Shown: piece by piece, positions 16,235 to 25,042 of the stretch
Position numbering within the stretch: position 1 is the first letter of the stretch
Layout: each line of letters opens with the position of its first letter
DNA from: an uncultured bacterium
GTDB lineage: Bacteria > Planctomycetota > Phycisphaerae > Phycisphaerales > SM1A02
Direction: 5' to 3'
NCBI GenBank assembly: GCA_903961015.1
Contig: CAJCCX010000188.1
Coordinates: forward strand, 1 to 37,248
Length of the DNA stretch: 37,248 nucleotides
Program-made: the position numbers and the translations under genes
Notes under the pieces: model-generated
What the model was told of the DNA's origin: nothing
Databases searched by the model: none
Seen by the model: the letters and a program-made list of their open reading frames with translations, nothing else

Positions 16235-17764
16235 ATGGCAAACCCAACGACGGCGATCACTCCAACGCGTTCTGAAAATTATTCTGAGTGGTATCAACAA
16301 GTGGTCCGCGCTGCGGATCTGGCAGAAAATTCTGCGGTGCGTGGGTGCATGGTCATCAAGCCTTGGGGATATGCGATCTGGGAAAATATGCAACGGGTCC
16401 TTGATGGAATGTTCAAAGAGACTGGACATAGCAACGCCTATTTCCCGCTGTTCATTCCTGTGTCGTTCTTGGAAAAGGAAGCGGCGCATGTCGATGGATT
16501 CGCAAAGGAATGTGCGGTCGTCACTCATCACAGGCTGGAGATGGGACCTGATGGAAAACTTATTCCCGCTGGAGAATTGGAAGAACCACTTGTTGTTCGA
16601 CCAACTTCGGAAACCATTATTGGTGCAACGTATGCAAAGTGGGTTCAGAGTTATCGCGATTTGCCGCTGTTGATCAATCAATGGGCGAATGTTGTTCGGT
16701 GGGAAATGCGGACTCGACTTTTCCTGCGGACAACAGAATTTCTTTGGCAAGAAGGTCACACGGCTCATGCCACGCGTGAAGAAGCTGTTGAAGAGACGAT
16801 GAAAATGCTCAAGGTCTACGCCAACTTTGCAGAAGGATGGATGGCGATGCCAGTTCTGCAAGGACGCAAGACTGATGGCGAACGATTTCCAGGCGCAGTC
16901 GATACGTATTGCATTGAAGCGATGATGCAAGATCGTCGCGCGCTTCAAGCAGGAACAAGCCATTTTTTGGGACAGAACTTTGCCAAGGCAAGTGAGATTC
17001 AATTCTTGGATGCGCAAGGTGAGCGTCAGTTTGCGTGGACGACATCATGGGGAGTCAGCACTCGCCTCGTCGGCGCGATGATCATGACTCACTCCGATGA
17101 TGATGGTTTGATCTTGCCGCCGAAGTTGGCTCCAGCACATGTGGTGATTATTCCCGTCGTTCACAAGCCCGAAGATGCAGCGGCGATTCAAGCGTGGACG
17201 CGATCGCTTGCAGACGAACTTCGCAAACAATCATTCGATGGACGACCTGTACAAGTGCAACTCGATGAGCGTGATATGCGCGGCGGCGACAAGGCATGGA
17301 ACTGGATCAAGAAAGGTGTTCCTGTGCGAGTGGAAGTCGGGCCACGAGATATGGCTGCCGACAGCGTCTTTATGGCGCGGCGCGATAAGCCGCATAAGGA
17401 AAAGTTGGCAGTTAAGCGCGGTGATTTCATTCAAGGGATTTCCGCACTTCTGCAAGAGATTCAAGATGGGCTCTTCAAGCGTGCGAACGATTTTCGCATT
17501 GCAAACACGAAGGTGATCGATGATGCAAAAGAATTCGAGGCATACTTTGCTGCGCCAAAGGTTGCGGAGAATGTGCCAACGCCGATTCATGGTGGCTTTG
17601 CGCTCGCTCACTTCTGCGGCGATCCAAAGGTTGAAGCCCAAATCAAAGATCGCCTCGGCGTGACCGTTCGCTGCATTCCCCTTGAAGTGGGAAATGAACC
17701 TGGAAAGTGCGTGATAACCGGCGCTCCGAGCCCCCAAAGGGTGGTTTGGGCCAAGGCGTACTAG
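16235..17764 (+). CDS. proS: Prolyl-tRNA synthetase, archaeal/eukaryotic type
   Basis: This class II synthetase charges tRNA-Pro. The 509-residue protein has motif 2 'NVVRWEMRTRLFLRTTEFLW', 'QEGHTAHATREEA', and motif 3 'STRLVGAMIMTHSDDDGL'. An anticodon-binding domain ('LAPAHVVIIPVV', 'VQLDERDMRGGDKAWNWIKK') follows. The C-terminal domain ends 'SPQRVVWAKAY', with the terminal Tyr typical of the archaeal/eukaryotic type. It lacks the INS editing domain found between motifs 2 and 3 in most bacterial ProS enzymes. The ATG at 16235 is supported by homology of the first residues ('ENYSEWYQQVVRAADL'). Confidence 0.95.
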   Translation: MANPTTAITPTRSENYSEWYQQVVRAADLAENSAVRGCMVIKPWGYAIWENMQRVLDGMFKETGHSNAYFPLFIPVSFLEKEAAHVDGFAKECAVVTHHRLEMGPDGKLIPAGELEEPLVVRPTSETIIGATYAKWVQSYRDLPLLINQWANVVRWEMRTRLFLRTTEFLWQEGHTAHATREEAVEETMKMLKVYANFAEGWMAMPVLQGRKTDGERFPGAVDTYCIEAMMQDRRALQAGTSHFLGQNFAKASEIQFLDAQGERQFAWTTSWGVSTRLVGAMIMTHSDDDGLILPPKLAPAHVVIIPVVHKPEDAAAIQAWTRSLADELRKQSFDGRPVQVQLDERDMRGGDKAWNWIKKGVPVRVEVGPRDMAADSVFMARRDKPHKEKLAVKRGDFIQGISALLQEIQDGLFKRANDFRIANTKVIDDAKEFEAYFAAPKVAENVPTPIHGGFALAHFCGDPKVEAQIKDRLGVTVRCIPLEVGNEPGKCVITGAPSPQRVVWAKAY

Positions 17765-17803
17765 TGCAAAAGCCATATTCCCTCTGATTTTGACAGGTTC
17801 TTT

Positions 17804-17833
17804 TTGACATGCTCTGGAATTGGGGCATATTCA
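17804..17833 (+). promoter_or_regulatory. Possible sigma-70-type promoter before the PEP-CTERM-like gene
   Basis: TTGACA (17804-17809) is followed after 18 bases by TATTCA (17828-17833), or after 16 by CATATT. A second TTGACA is at 17790-17795. The -35 matches consensus but the -10 is weak. It lies about 60 bases before the gene's ATG. Confidence 0.3.
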
Positions 17834-17894
17834 ATTGGTTTCAGTCGTTCGTAAAAGGTTGAGAGAAAAGGGCTTGCTGCGGCAAGTAAACAAT

Positions 17895-18563
17895 ATGTTC
17901 GATAAAAGTTTATTGTGTGTTGCTGGGATCGCAATTTCATCTTTCGTTGCGACATCCGCTTCGGCAGACTTCATCAATCCGCAGGTGCCAGTATGGCGCG
18001 GCGCTGCTGATGCAGACTTTTATGGATGGGAAAATTTCACCAGTGCATTTGGCGGACCCAATGTGACCAACTATGCAGGAACTGAATCTGGAGCGGCGCT
18101 CTTCAACTTTGGTCCTGGAGCGTTTATCACAGGCACAGGCAATCTGTACGGCGCGAGCAATCCACTTTCAATTTCAATTTATGGTGGTTTGACCGCGCAG
18201 GTGAATGAAGTCATCCTGAATATCGCATCAATCGGAACAATCATCAACACGAATTCTGTTCGTTTGACTATTTCAGACAACACCGGAAATAGTTTTTCAG
18301 TCAATCCTGGATTTATGGAACTCCGGTCGGACTCTCCCGCACCAGGAGGTCAAGGTCAAATTCAGACACGTTCTTTCAGATGGATGCTTCCGGGAATGCT
18401 TTTCCCTGCGACGCGTTTCGAGCTGAGTTTCGCAAGCCAGACAAACAATTTGAGTCTTGACACTGTCAGTGCTGACATTCGTTATGTTCCAGTGCCTGGC
18501 GTCTTGGCGATTCTCGCATCGTCTGGACTCATCGCAATTCGTCCACGCCGCAGAGCGAAGTAA
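17895..18563 (+). CDS. Secreted protein with PEP-CTERM-like C-terminal anchor
   Basis: The 222-residue product has a cleavable signal peptide ('MFDKSLLCVAGIAISSF', probable cut after 'TSASA'). A beta-rich exported domain follows ('ADFYGWENFTSAFGGPNVTN', 'NLYGASNPLSISIYGGL'). The tail 'VPVPGVLAILASSGLIA' plus 'RPRRRAK' has the layout of a PEP-CTERM sorting signal: a Pro motif, a hydrophobic helix and a basic end. In such proteins an exosortase/archaeosortase removes the tail outside the membrane. No exosortase gene is in this window. Function is unknown. An upstream in-frame start at 17820 would put 25 unlikely residues before the signal peptide, so the ATG at 17895 is preferred. Confidence 0.8.
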   Translation: MFDKSLLCVAGIAISSFVATSASADFINPQVPVWRGAADADFYGWENFTSAFGGPNVTNYAGTESGAALFNFGPGAFITGTGNLYGASNPLSISIYGGLTAQVNEVILNIASIGTIINTNSVRLTISDNTGNSFSVNPGFMELRSDSPAPGGQGQIQTRSFRWMLPGMLFPATRFELSFASQTNNLSLDTVSADIRYVPVPGVLAILASSGLIAIRPRRRAK

Positions 18564-18588
18564 AGCGCGAAGAGCTCGGGTCGCTCAT

Positions 18589-18616
18589 TCAATTTCGCTC
18601 AATCAATTTCGCTCAA
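18589..18616. repeat. Perfect 14-bp tandem duplication
   Basis: TCAATTTCGCTCAA occurs at 18589-18602 and again at 18603-18616, in the short gap between the PEP-CTERM-like gene and the convergent metG gene. No hairpin was seen. It may be a simple duplication. Confidence 0.7.
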
Positions 18617-18632
18617 GCCAACTTGGAAAACG

Positions 18633-20189
18633 TCAGGCAGTTTGATTGATTGCTGTTGCGTCTACACGCGGGAAGAGAGCAACTTTTTCAATCTGATGCC
18701 CATCAGATATCGCACCATATTTTTTTCGAGCAGACCAATTCGCATCTTTGCCGGGCATTCCACCAAATGCTGTGGCAAGGTCTCCCATGCGCTGAGGTAA
18801 GAATGGCTCGAGCATCACGCCTGCAATGCGAACAGTTTGCGCACACTGATTGAGAATTGACGAGAGGCGAGGCGTATTTGCTGGATCCTTCGCAAGCTTG
18901 AATGGCTCTGTGTCATTGATCATCACATCAACTTGTCGCAGGAGATCCATTGCGCAGCGCGCTGCGCCAGAAAGATCAAAGACTTCCATGCACTGTTCCC
19001 ACTTCGAAATTGCGGCGTCGCATCGACTAGGCCATTCGCCACCAGCTTGCGCATCGGTTGGCAATTTGCCACCGAAATATTTCGCGATCATTGCGCCAAC
19101 GCGGCTGGGACAATTACCAACGGTGTTCACCAGATCATTGGTGTATGTCTCGTGAAAATGTTTTCCGTTGAAGTCAGCGTCCGTTGTACCGAGCGGACCT
19201 TGGGTGGACATATACCAACGCCAAGCATCTAATCCGTATGTCGCGTTGTAACGCTCGATAGTTGGGAGATCGACGAAATTCCCGAGGGACTTGCTCATTT
19301 TCTTGCCGTCGGCAATCCAGAATGAGTGGGCATAAATGCATTTGGGAAGTGGCAGTTTGAGCGCCATCAGGAGCGCTGGCCAAATCACCGCGTGAAACCA
19401 AAGAATTTCTTTTCCCACGACGTGATAATCCGCGGGCCAATATTTTGTTCGTTCGGCGTGAGGCATTGCCAGCCCGAGCGCAGTGATGTAATTCAGCAGC
19501 GCATCAATCCATACATACACCACGTGACCAGGTGCATCAGGCATCGCAATACCCCACGAAAAATTTGTGCGTGTGATTGGAACATCCTGCAATCCCTCTC
19601 GCATTCGCCCAAGCATTTCATTGGCACGTTCTGTGGGGCGAACGAAAGTCGGATGATCTGCAAAGTGCTTCGCCAATCGATCTGCGAATGCACTCAATCG
19701 GAAATAATAATTTTGCTCGGTCGCACGAACCAGCGCCTTCCCACTGATGGGACTTTGATAATTCAATTCGCGCGCTTTGTTCTCGGTGTGATATTCCTCT
19801 TGCCCTTCGTCGTACCAACCTTCGAAGGTTCCAAGATAGACATCGCCTGTCGCCATAAGCCGCCGTAGAAACTCTTGAACCTGTGCAACATGCCGAGGCT
19901 GAGTTGTTCGGATGAAATCGTCGTTGGTCAAACCGAAAGTTGCCAGAACTCGCTGAAATTCCGCTGCATTTTCGTCCGCAAGCGCTTGCGGCGAGATGCC
20001 TCGTGCAGTCGCACTCTTTTCAACTTTCGATCCATGTTCATCGGTCCCAGTCAGAAAGAAAACTTCTCGTCCAACAAGTCGAGCTGCTCGAGCCCAAACA
20101 TCGCAGATGGTTGATGTATATGCGTGACCGATATGTGGTCGATCATTGACGTAATAAATCGGAGTTGTGATAAATGAAGTTTGGCTCAT
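18633..20189 (-). CDS. metG: Methionyl-tRNA synthetase
   Basis: This class I synthetase charges initiator and elongator tRNA-Met. The 518-residue protein has 'TTPIYYVNDRPHIGHAYTS' (HIGH signature), 'FLTGTDEHGSKVEKSA', 'FSWGIAMPDAPGHVVYVWID' and 'KMSKSLGNFVD' (KMSKS). The usual zinc-knuckle cysteines of the connective peptide are absent ('HTENKARELNYQSPISGKAL'), so it is of the zinc-free type. It lacks the C-terminal tRNA-binding extension. I chose the ATG at 20189 (MSQTSFITTPIYY) over 20219, which would add ten unlike residues. An upstream membrane-protein gene on the same strand lies 57 bases away. Confidence 0.95.
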   Translation of the reverse strand: MSQTSFITTPIYYVNDRPHIGHAYTSTICDVWARAARLVGREVFFLTGTDEHGSKVEKSATARGISPQALADENAAEFQRVLATFGLTNDDFIRTTQPRHVAQVQEFLRRLMATGDVYLGTFEGWYDEGQEEYHTENKARELNYQSPISGKALVRATEQNYYFRLSAFADRLAKHFADHPTFVRPTERANEMLGRMREGLQDVPITRTNFSWGIAMPDAPGHVVYVWIDALLNYITALGLAMPHAERTKYWPADYHVVGKEILWFHAVIWPALLMALKLPLPKCIYAHSFWIADGKKMSKSLGNFVDLPTIERYNATYGLDAWRWYMSTQGPLGTTDADFNGKHFHETYTNDLVNTVGNCPSRVGAMIAKYFGGKLPTDAQAGGEWPSRCDAAISKWEQCMEVFDLSGAARCAMDLLRQVDVMINDTEPFKLAKDPANTPRLSSILNQCAQTVRIAGVMLEPFLPQRMGDLATAFGGMPGKDANWSARKKYGAISDGHQIEKVALFPRVDATAINQTA

Positions 20190-20246
20190 TCGAATCGAGA
20201 TACTAGAGCAGTGGTGCAATTATGCCGAGCAGCGGCAAAATCGATT

Positions 20247-20873
20247 TTATGGCGCACCAAGATCGCTTCGAATATCGTCAAGCGTGGCCACATCATCAGC
20301 GCGCGCTAAGAAAAGCAGATCTCCGTCAGTGAAGACGAGCGTCGCGCTCGAATTGGGATCTGTTTCGTCATCACGCTCTGTGATCGAGCGATTTGTCGTG
20401 AAGGGCTCCATTCTTCCATAGTCATCGAATGATGCGAATTGCCCGCGATCACTCGTGACGAAGAGCGCTAAAAAACGATCGGCAGATTCTCCGGCTCGTT
20501 CGTACAGAATGGCAATGCCAGCCTGATCCCCAATGAGAATCGCTTGCCCAGCCAAAATCGGCACGAAACCTTTGGCAGAAAGATCGGGAGGTCTCCATTC
20601 GCTCTTGATCGTTGAACTGACAAGTTCTGCGAGATCGCTGCGAGTTGGCGTTGGTGACTCAGTTGGACGGTGAAGCGCTTCGATTTGCATTCGAAATTGA
20701 ATCTGACGTGCGGAATCAGCAACATCTCCAAGTGGCAATAACGAGCCAAACTCTCGCTCTTGAAGGCGCGTGCCGTAAACTCCGATCATCACGCTTCCAA
20801 TGACAATCGTCATTGCAATCACCAGCGGGATTGGATTGATCGAGCGCTTCATAGAAAAAACACGCTTCCACAT
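20247..20873 (-). CDS. Membrane-anchored protein of unknown function
   Basis: The 208-residue protein has one N-terminal membrane helix ('PIPLVIAMTIVIGSVMIGVY') and a soluble, probably periplasmic domain. Features are 'KGFVPILAGQAILIGDQAGI', 'AILYERAGESADRFLALFVT' and the end 'ATLVFTDGDLLFLARADDVA'. The general style recalls C-terminal domains of membrane-bound anti-sigma factors, but I see no zinc-binding or sigma-binding N-terminal part, so this is only a weak comparison. The start is uncertain: 20873 is used here and 20852 (MKRSINPIP) is equally possible. It is divergent from the next gene with only 23 bases between the start codons. Confidence 0.65.
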   Translation of the reverse strand: MWKRVFSMKRSINPIPLVIAMTIVIGSVMIGVYGTRLQEREFGSLLPLGDVADSARQIQFRMQIEALHRPTESPTPTRSDLAELVSSTIKSEWRPPDLSAKGFVPILAGQAILIGDQAGIAILYERAGESADRFLALFVTSDRGQFASFDDYGRMEPFTTNRSITERDDETDPNSSATLVFTDGDLLFLARADDVATLDDIRSDLGAP

Positions 20874-20896
20874 GTGCGAAGTTGTACACTTGAAGC

Positions 20897-22807
20897 ATGT
20901 TGAGTGTGATAATCCTCTCTCTTGTCATAAGCCAAAATGCCCTCGATGGAAATTTGCAGGGGGGCAACGGTGGAGCGCTTGATAGCTCGCTCCAGCAGGG
21001 AAGTTCCTCCAACGCCCCTCGCGCGAAACAAGATTATCGATCAAGAAATCTTGTGGTCACAGGCGATGTTGCCGGTGGACGTGGCTTCCGCGGTTCGGTG
21101 GGCTATACCGCCGCAGATGATTTTCGCGGCGCAACAGGCGGTGAGACAACTCAAGCATTTCGTGCAAATGCTTCAACAACAAGCGCAAGATCTCTCGCTG
21201 CAATTCCAATGAACGATCGTTTCAGCGTTGCGACTGGAATCGGCGCAACTGCATATCGCCGCGATTTCGTAACGTCTGGAATTGGTAGTACCACGGCATC
21301 AGGCGCAGTCTCGGGTACGAGTCGTGCTGGATGGGACAGTGCATTGACCACTCCAACTGCTCAATCTGCTGCGAACAATTCCAGAATGCAATTGGACATG
21401 ATGACAAGACAATCTGCTACTTCAATGGATCTGTCGTCGATGTATCAGCCGACAACGCTGTCTTTAATGCAGACGGCTGATCGACGTCCCTTGCGAATAA
21501 TCGCAAGTCCCTTCATCGGTATTGTTGCTGTTCCCGGTAACGACATGATTGAGTCGCTCAATCTTGGTGTCTATGGCAGCGCACTCATGCGCGCGGATCT
21601 GCGTTCGGGCCGAGTGAATAGTAAAAAACTTCAACGCTCCTATTTATCTGGGCTCGTGACCCTGGGGAGCGAGGAAGATAAAGATAGCGCGATGGCAACT
21701 GGTTCAAAATTAGATACCCAAAGTCCATCAGGGGCAATTGGAACTCCCGCGGAAAAGGTCGACACACGACAAGGAATCCGCCAAATCACACAAGTTGCTC
21801 AAGTAAAAACTCCATACGACCGCATCTTGACCGGAGTTGGAAACAGATACAAGAGATCACAGGGTGAAAAAGTAGAAGAAGACACTCCTGTCGACTCGAA
21901 TTCTTTGCGTGAGACTGGAGCGATTATCCAGAGTCTTCGTGACGGATTCGATATGAGACCCGCTCTGCCTGTTGACGAGACTGAGCGCATTCTTGGTTCG
22001 CGGACTACGAAGTCGTCAACTGGTCAAGAATCCAATCCACCACAAACAACCGAAACAGTCCCGCAGTCTGGTGCAACAGATTCATCGAATGCACCGAATG
22101 CACCGAAGATTGACAACGCAAACCCAACTCAATCATCGTCGGGTGAAACATCCAGGCCGCAAGCGAAGCCGGCTCATCGATTGACTGGTGACGAAGCCTA
22201 TTTGATCTTGGCTCATGGCCAGACAATGTCTGAGCTCACAGGCGGCACGAAAGAAGCGCTCGACACGATGCTTCGTGCGGGTGATGAATCAATGCGCAGC
22301 AAGCATTACCTCACTGCTGAAAGAGCTTTTATCTCGGGCTCGTTGATCGCTTCTTCCAATCCTCTTCCGATTGCCGGAATGGCGAATAGCCAAGTTGCTG
22401 CTGGGCTGCAAATTTCTGCGGCGATGACGCTGCGCCGTCTCTTTATGACATGGCCTGAGATGATTGATACGAAATACAGCCTCGACATTCTTGGCTCTGA
22501 AGCTCGGCTGCAAGAAATTGCTGCGGACTCGTTGAAGATGAGTGAAGGGTCGAAGTATGCGACTGATTATGGTTTGGTCGTTGCGTATATTGGCCATCAA
22601 CTTGGCGATTCAACTTTGATGGAAAAAGGGCTCACAATCATGGCGCTGAATCCAAGCGAACAGGGGCTCATCGATGCTTTACGAGTGATTTGGATGCGAC
22701 CAGTCAATCCTTCGGCGCCCGTACCTGCTGAAATTGCGCCCGCAGTAACACCGGTCCCTGCACCGGTTCCTGCACCGGCGCCCGTCACTGGCGAAGTGCG
22801 TCCGTAG
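20897..22807 (+). CDS. Large secreted protein of unknown function
   Basis: The 636-residue product starts with a short hydrophobic stretch ('MLSVIILSLVISQNA') that may be a signal peptide. Then comes 'LDGNLQGGNGGALDSSLQQG' and a low-complexity region rich in Ser, Thr, Ala and Gly. A middle part (about 180-260) has 'RPLRIIASPFIGIVAVPGND'. Another disordered Ser/Thr/Pro region (370-430) precedes a helical C-terminal domain ('HRLTGDEAYLILAHGQTMSE', 'GDESMRSKHYLTAERAFISG') that reads like TPR-type repeats. The tail is a proline-valine-alanine repeat. I do not recognise the family. Its last 23 bases overlap the end of the convergent metF gene. Confidence 0.75.
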   Translation: MLSVIILSLVISQNALDGNLQGGNGGALDSSLQQGSSSNAPRAKQDYRSRNLVVTGDVAGGRGFRGSVGYTAADDFRGATGGETTQAFRANASTTSARSLAAIPMNDRFSVATGIGATAYRRDFVTSGIGSTTASGAVSGTSRAGWDSALTTPTAQSAANNSRMQLDMMTRQSATSMDLSSMYQPTTLSLMQTADRRPLRIIASPFIGIVAVPGNDMIESLNLGVYGSALMRADLRSGRVNSKKLQRSYLSGLVTLGSEEDKDSAMATGSKLDTQSPSGAIGTPAEKVDTRQGIRQITQVAQVKTPYDRILTGVGNRYKRSQGEKVEEDTPVDSNSLRETGAIIQSLRDGFDMRPALPVDETERILGSRTTKSSTGQESNPPQTTETVPQSGATDSSNAPNAPKIDNANPTQSSSGETSRPQAKPAHRLTGDEAYLILAHGQTMSELTGGTKEALDTMLRAGDESMRSKHYLTAERAFISGSLIASSNPLPIAGMANSQVAAGLQISAAMTLRRLFMTWPEMIDTKYSLDILGSEARLQEIAADSLKMSEGSKYATDYGLVVAYIGHQLGDSTLMEKGLTIMALNPSEQGLIDALRVIWMRPVNPSAPVPAEIAPAVTPVPAPVPAPAPVTGEVRP

Positions 22808-23693
22808 AACTGACGCCAAGATTTTCATAAATCTTTCGCGTCGCATCGCTGCGGTTGAGTGTGTAAAAGTGAATCCCGCGCACGCCGTGATCCAACAAGT
22901 CCCGACACTGTTCGGTTGCCCAGTGAATTCCTACTCGACTCACCGCATCAACATCATCTTGCGCACGTCGTACTGCGCGCAACAGCGCTGCAGGAAACTT
23001 CGTTCCGCCAGCCAACTCGGCCATGCGCTTCAGTCCAGTCACTGTTGTGATCGGCATAATTCCTGCAAGAATCGGGGTCTTGATTCCGGCCAATTCGCAT
23101 CGTTCACGCCAATCATAAAATGCATGATTGTCGAAGAAGAGTTGTGAGATGATCAAGTCGGCGCCGGCATCACATTTCGCTTTTAAGTGATCCATTTGCA
23201 CGAGAGTGTTGGGAGTTTGGGGATGCCCTTCTGGATATCCCGCGACGGCGATGCCGAATCCGCGCGGATCTGGATGTCGACCAGACGTAGCAAACGCACG
23301 AACTGCTTGAACGAGATCTGATGCATAGGAATAATCGCTCGCAAGCGCATTCGTCCCTTTTGGTAAATCGCCACGTAGCGCAAGAATGTTGGAAACCCCA
23401 GCTTTGGCATAGCGCGACAAGATTTGGTCGATGTCTTGCGCCGAGTGGTTGACACATGTCAAGTGAGGCATCGCATCGAGTTCAGCCTCCTTTCCGATTC
23501 GCACGACAAGATCGTGCGTGAATTGTCGCGTTGATCCGCCAGCGCCATATGTCACCGAAACAAATGAAGGCTTCAATTTGCCAAAATCGGTGATGGTCGT
23601 GAAGAACGAATCCCAGCTAGCTTCGTTCTTCGGCGGGAAAAACTCAAAACTTGCTGTGAATGAGTCGCGCGCAAGAACATCAACGAGATGCAT
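22785..23693 (-). CDS. metF: 5,10-methylenetetrahydrofolate reductase
   Basis: MetF reduces methylene-THF to methyl-THF, the methyl donor for methionine synthesis, using FAD. The 302-residue TIM-barrel protein has the family start 'SFTASFEFFPPKNEASWDSF', 'SVTYGAGGSTRQFT', 'HLTCVNHSAQDID', 'NILALRGDLPKG', 'GIAVAGYPEGHPQTPN', 'AGADLIISQLFFDN' and the C-terminal 'GVRGIHFYTLNRSDAT'. The length is normal for the bacterial enzyme. Its start codon is only 28 bases from the divergent rex start. Its stop overlaps the end of the 636-residue secreted protein gene by 23 bases. Confidence 0.95.
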   Translation of the reverse strand: MHLVDVLARDSFTASFEFFPPKNEASWDSFFTTITDFGKLKPSFVSVTYGAGGSTRQFTHDLVVRIGKEAELDAMPHLTCVNHSAQDIDQILSRYAKAGVSNILALRGDLPKGTNALASDYSYASDLVQAVRAFATSGRHPDPRGFGIAVAGYPEGHPQTPNTLVQMDHLKAKCDAGADLIISQLFFDNHAFYDWRERCELAGIKTPILAGIMPITTVTGLKRMAELAGGTKFPAALLRAVRRAQDDVDAVSRVGIHWATEQCRDLLDHGVRGIHFYTLNRSDATRKIYENLGVSSTDALRQ

Positions 23694-23721
23694 GCGGACA
23701 CTCTAGCACTAGAATGATCGA

Positions 23722-24405
23722 GTGCCACCAAGTGTTCGACGAATCCCACGACCAACTGCGCAACGACTTAGTTTGTACTTGCGTGAAATTCAACCCTTGA
23801 TCGCTCAAGGGCAACCGACACTCAGTTCGCGCGAACTGGGGGAAAAACTGGGAGTTTCTAGCGCGCAGGTTCGCAAAGATCTTGCATGGGTGGTTCAATC
23901 ACGGCAAGCCACCGAAGCCGGTCGATCTGGCGTGGGTTACAACTGCGTCAAGATGGAGGAATCGATTCGTCAGGTCATCGGCGCGCATGGTCGGCGGTCC
24001 ACTGTCTTAGTAGGGGTAGGCAATATCGGCCGTGCGCTATTGGCGTATGGCGGATTTGCACAAGAAGGTTTTTCAATCACTGCCATTTTTGACTCGAGCT
24101 CACGGATGCAAGGCAAACGCATTGGTACTTTGGCGGTTCAACCGATGAGCACACTGCGCAAAGTGATTCGAACAAATCGGGTCACCATTGGCATTCTCGC
24201 CGTCCCTCGTTTAGCTGCGCAAAATGTCGCCACACAATTATGCGAAGCAGGGATTCGAGGAATCCTGAACTTTGCGCCGATGAGAATTTCAGTCACACCA
24301 GGAGTCAGCGTGACCAATATTGACATGAGTGTCGCGCTTGAGCAACTTTCAATGGATATTTCAATTCTCGATCAACTGCGCATGAATTCAGAAGGGGCGG
24401 CATGA
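23722..24405 (+). CDS. rex: Rex-family redox-sensing transcriptional repressor
   Basis: Rex senses the NADH/NAD+ ratio and represses fermentative or respiratory genes when NADH is low. The 227-residue protein has a winged-helix N terminus ('TLSSRELGEKLGVSSAQVRK' then DLAW) and a Rossmann domain with GVGNIG at 98-103. 'GIRGILNFAPMRISVTPGVS' and a C-terminal helix follow, matching the family. The wing is unusual: the typical FGEFGKRGVGY reads 'VVQSRQATEAGRSGVGY'. It uses a GTG start with no clear ribosome binding site. The next gene begins inside its stop codon (4-base overlap), so it heads a small operon. No Rex box of the TTGTGAA-N4-TTCACAA type was found by eye nearby. Confidence 0.9.
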   Translation: MPPSVRRIPRPTAQRLSLYLREIQPLIAQGQPTLSSRELGEKLGVSSAQVRKDLAWVVQSRQATEAGRSGVGYNCVKMEESIRQVIGAHGRRSTVLVGVGNIGRALLAYGGFAQEGFSITAIFDSSSRMQGKRIGTLAVQPMSTLRKVIRTNRVTIGILAVPRLAAQNVATQLCEAGIRGILNFAPMRISVTPGVSVTNIDMSVALEQLSMDISILDQLRMNSEGAA

Positions 24406-25037
24406 ATCTGACACAACAACGAACCGCGGCAATTGTCGGACTTGCCGCAATTTTGTTCGCAGTGGGCTGTAATCCAACTGTCTTTACCCCAAATCAGAAT
24501 GACGCACTGCGACGCCAAGTTCGCGATTTGGAGGAGCAAGTGAATGCCGCCAAGGCAAAGCAGGTCGAATTGGAACAGCAACTCGTTCAATCGGCGAAGT
24601 CGGCGGAAGAAAAGTCCTCGATTGACCCCGCGATTCTCGCAGCAACCCCACATGTTGCATCGGTGCAGATTGGGGGTTCGAGTGGCTTTCTGGCATCAAA
24701 AGTAGGAGTTGAGACAGGCGGATGTACAGCAAGGATTTACCTTGAACCATCCGATGGCCTTGGCCGCTTTCTTCAGATCGTCGGCAGTGTGCAAATTTCA
24801 GTCTTCGATTTAAGAGCCGGTGGAAAATCCCAAACACTTGGGACAGCGGAATTTTCTCCCAGCCAAGTTCGTGATGCTTGGCGTGGGGGGATTCTTGGAT
24901 CCCATTACACGTTCGAGATTCCGCTCGCAGGGTCTGATTGGAATTGTCAGGGAAGCGTCACTGCAAAGTTAGAATTTCTCGATGGAACGACTGGTAAAAT
25001 ATTCACCGCTGAGCGCCAACTGATTCAGCAGAAGTAG
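24402..25037 (+). CDS. Lipoprotein with coiled coil
   Basis: The 211-residue product has a lipoprotein signal ending 'ILFAVGC' (Cys23). A predicted coiled coil follows at about 33-68 ('LRRQVRDLEEQVNAAKAKQV', then ELEQQL). The C-terminal domain from about residue 80 is probably beta-rich ('GCTARIYLEPSDGLGRFLQI', 'FEIPLAGSDWNCQGSVTAKL'), and its two cysteines could form a disulfide. Family unknown. It overlaps the rex stop by four bases (ATGA) and is followed after five bases by a second, shorter lipoprotein, so the three are probably one transcript. The likely location is the inner face of the outer membrane or the periplasmic face of the inner membrane. Confidence 0.8.
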   Translation: MNLTQQRTAAIVGLAAILFAVGCNPTVFTPNQNDALRRQVRDLEEQVNAAKAKQVELEQQLVQSAKSAEEKSSIDPAILAATPHVASVQIGGSSGFLASKVGVETGGCTARIYLEPSDGLGRFLQIVGSVQISVFDLRAGGKSQTLGTAEFSPSQVRDAWRGGILGSHYTFEIPLAGSDWNCQGSVTAKLEFLDGTTGKIFTAERQLIQQK

Positions 25038-25042
25038 TCCAA

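Noticed and set aside
16196-17017. Minus-strand 273-codon frame over proS
   Set aside because: It is antisense to a conserved synthetase and has no recognisable features.
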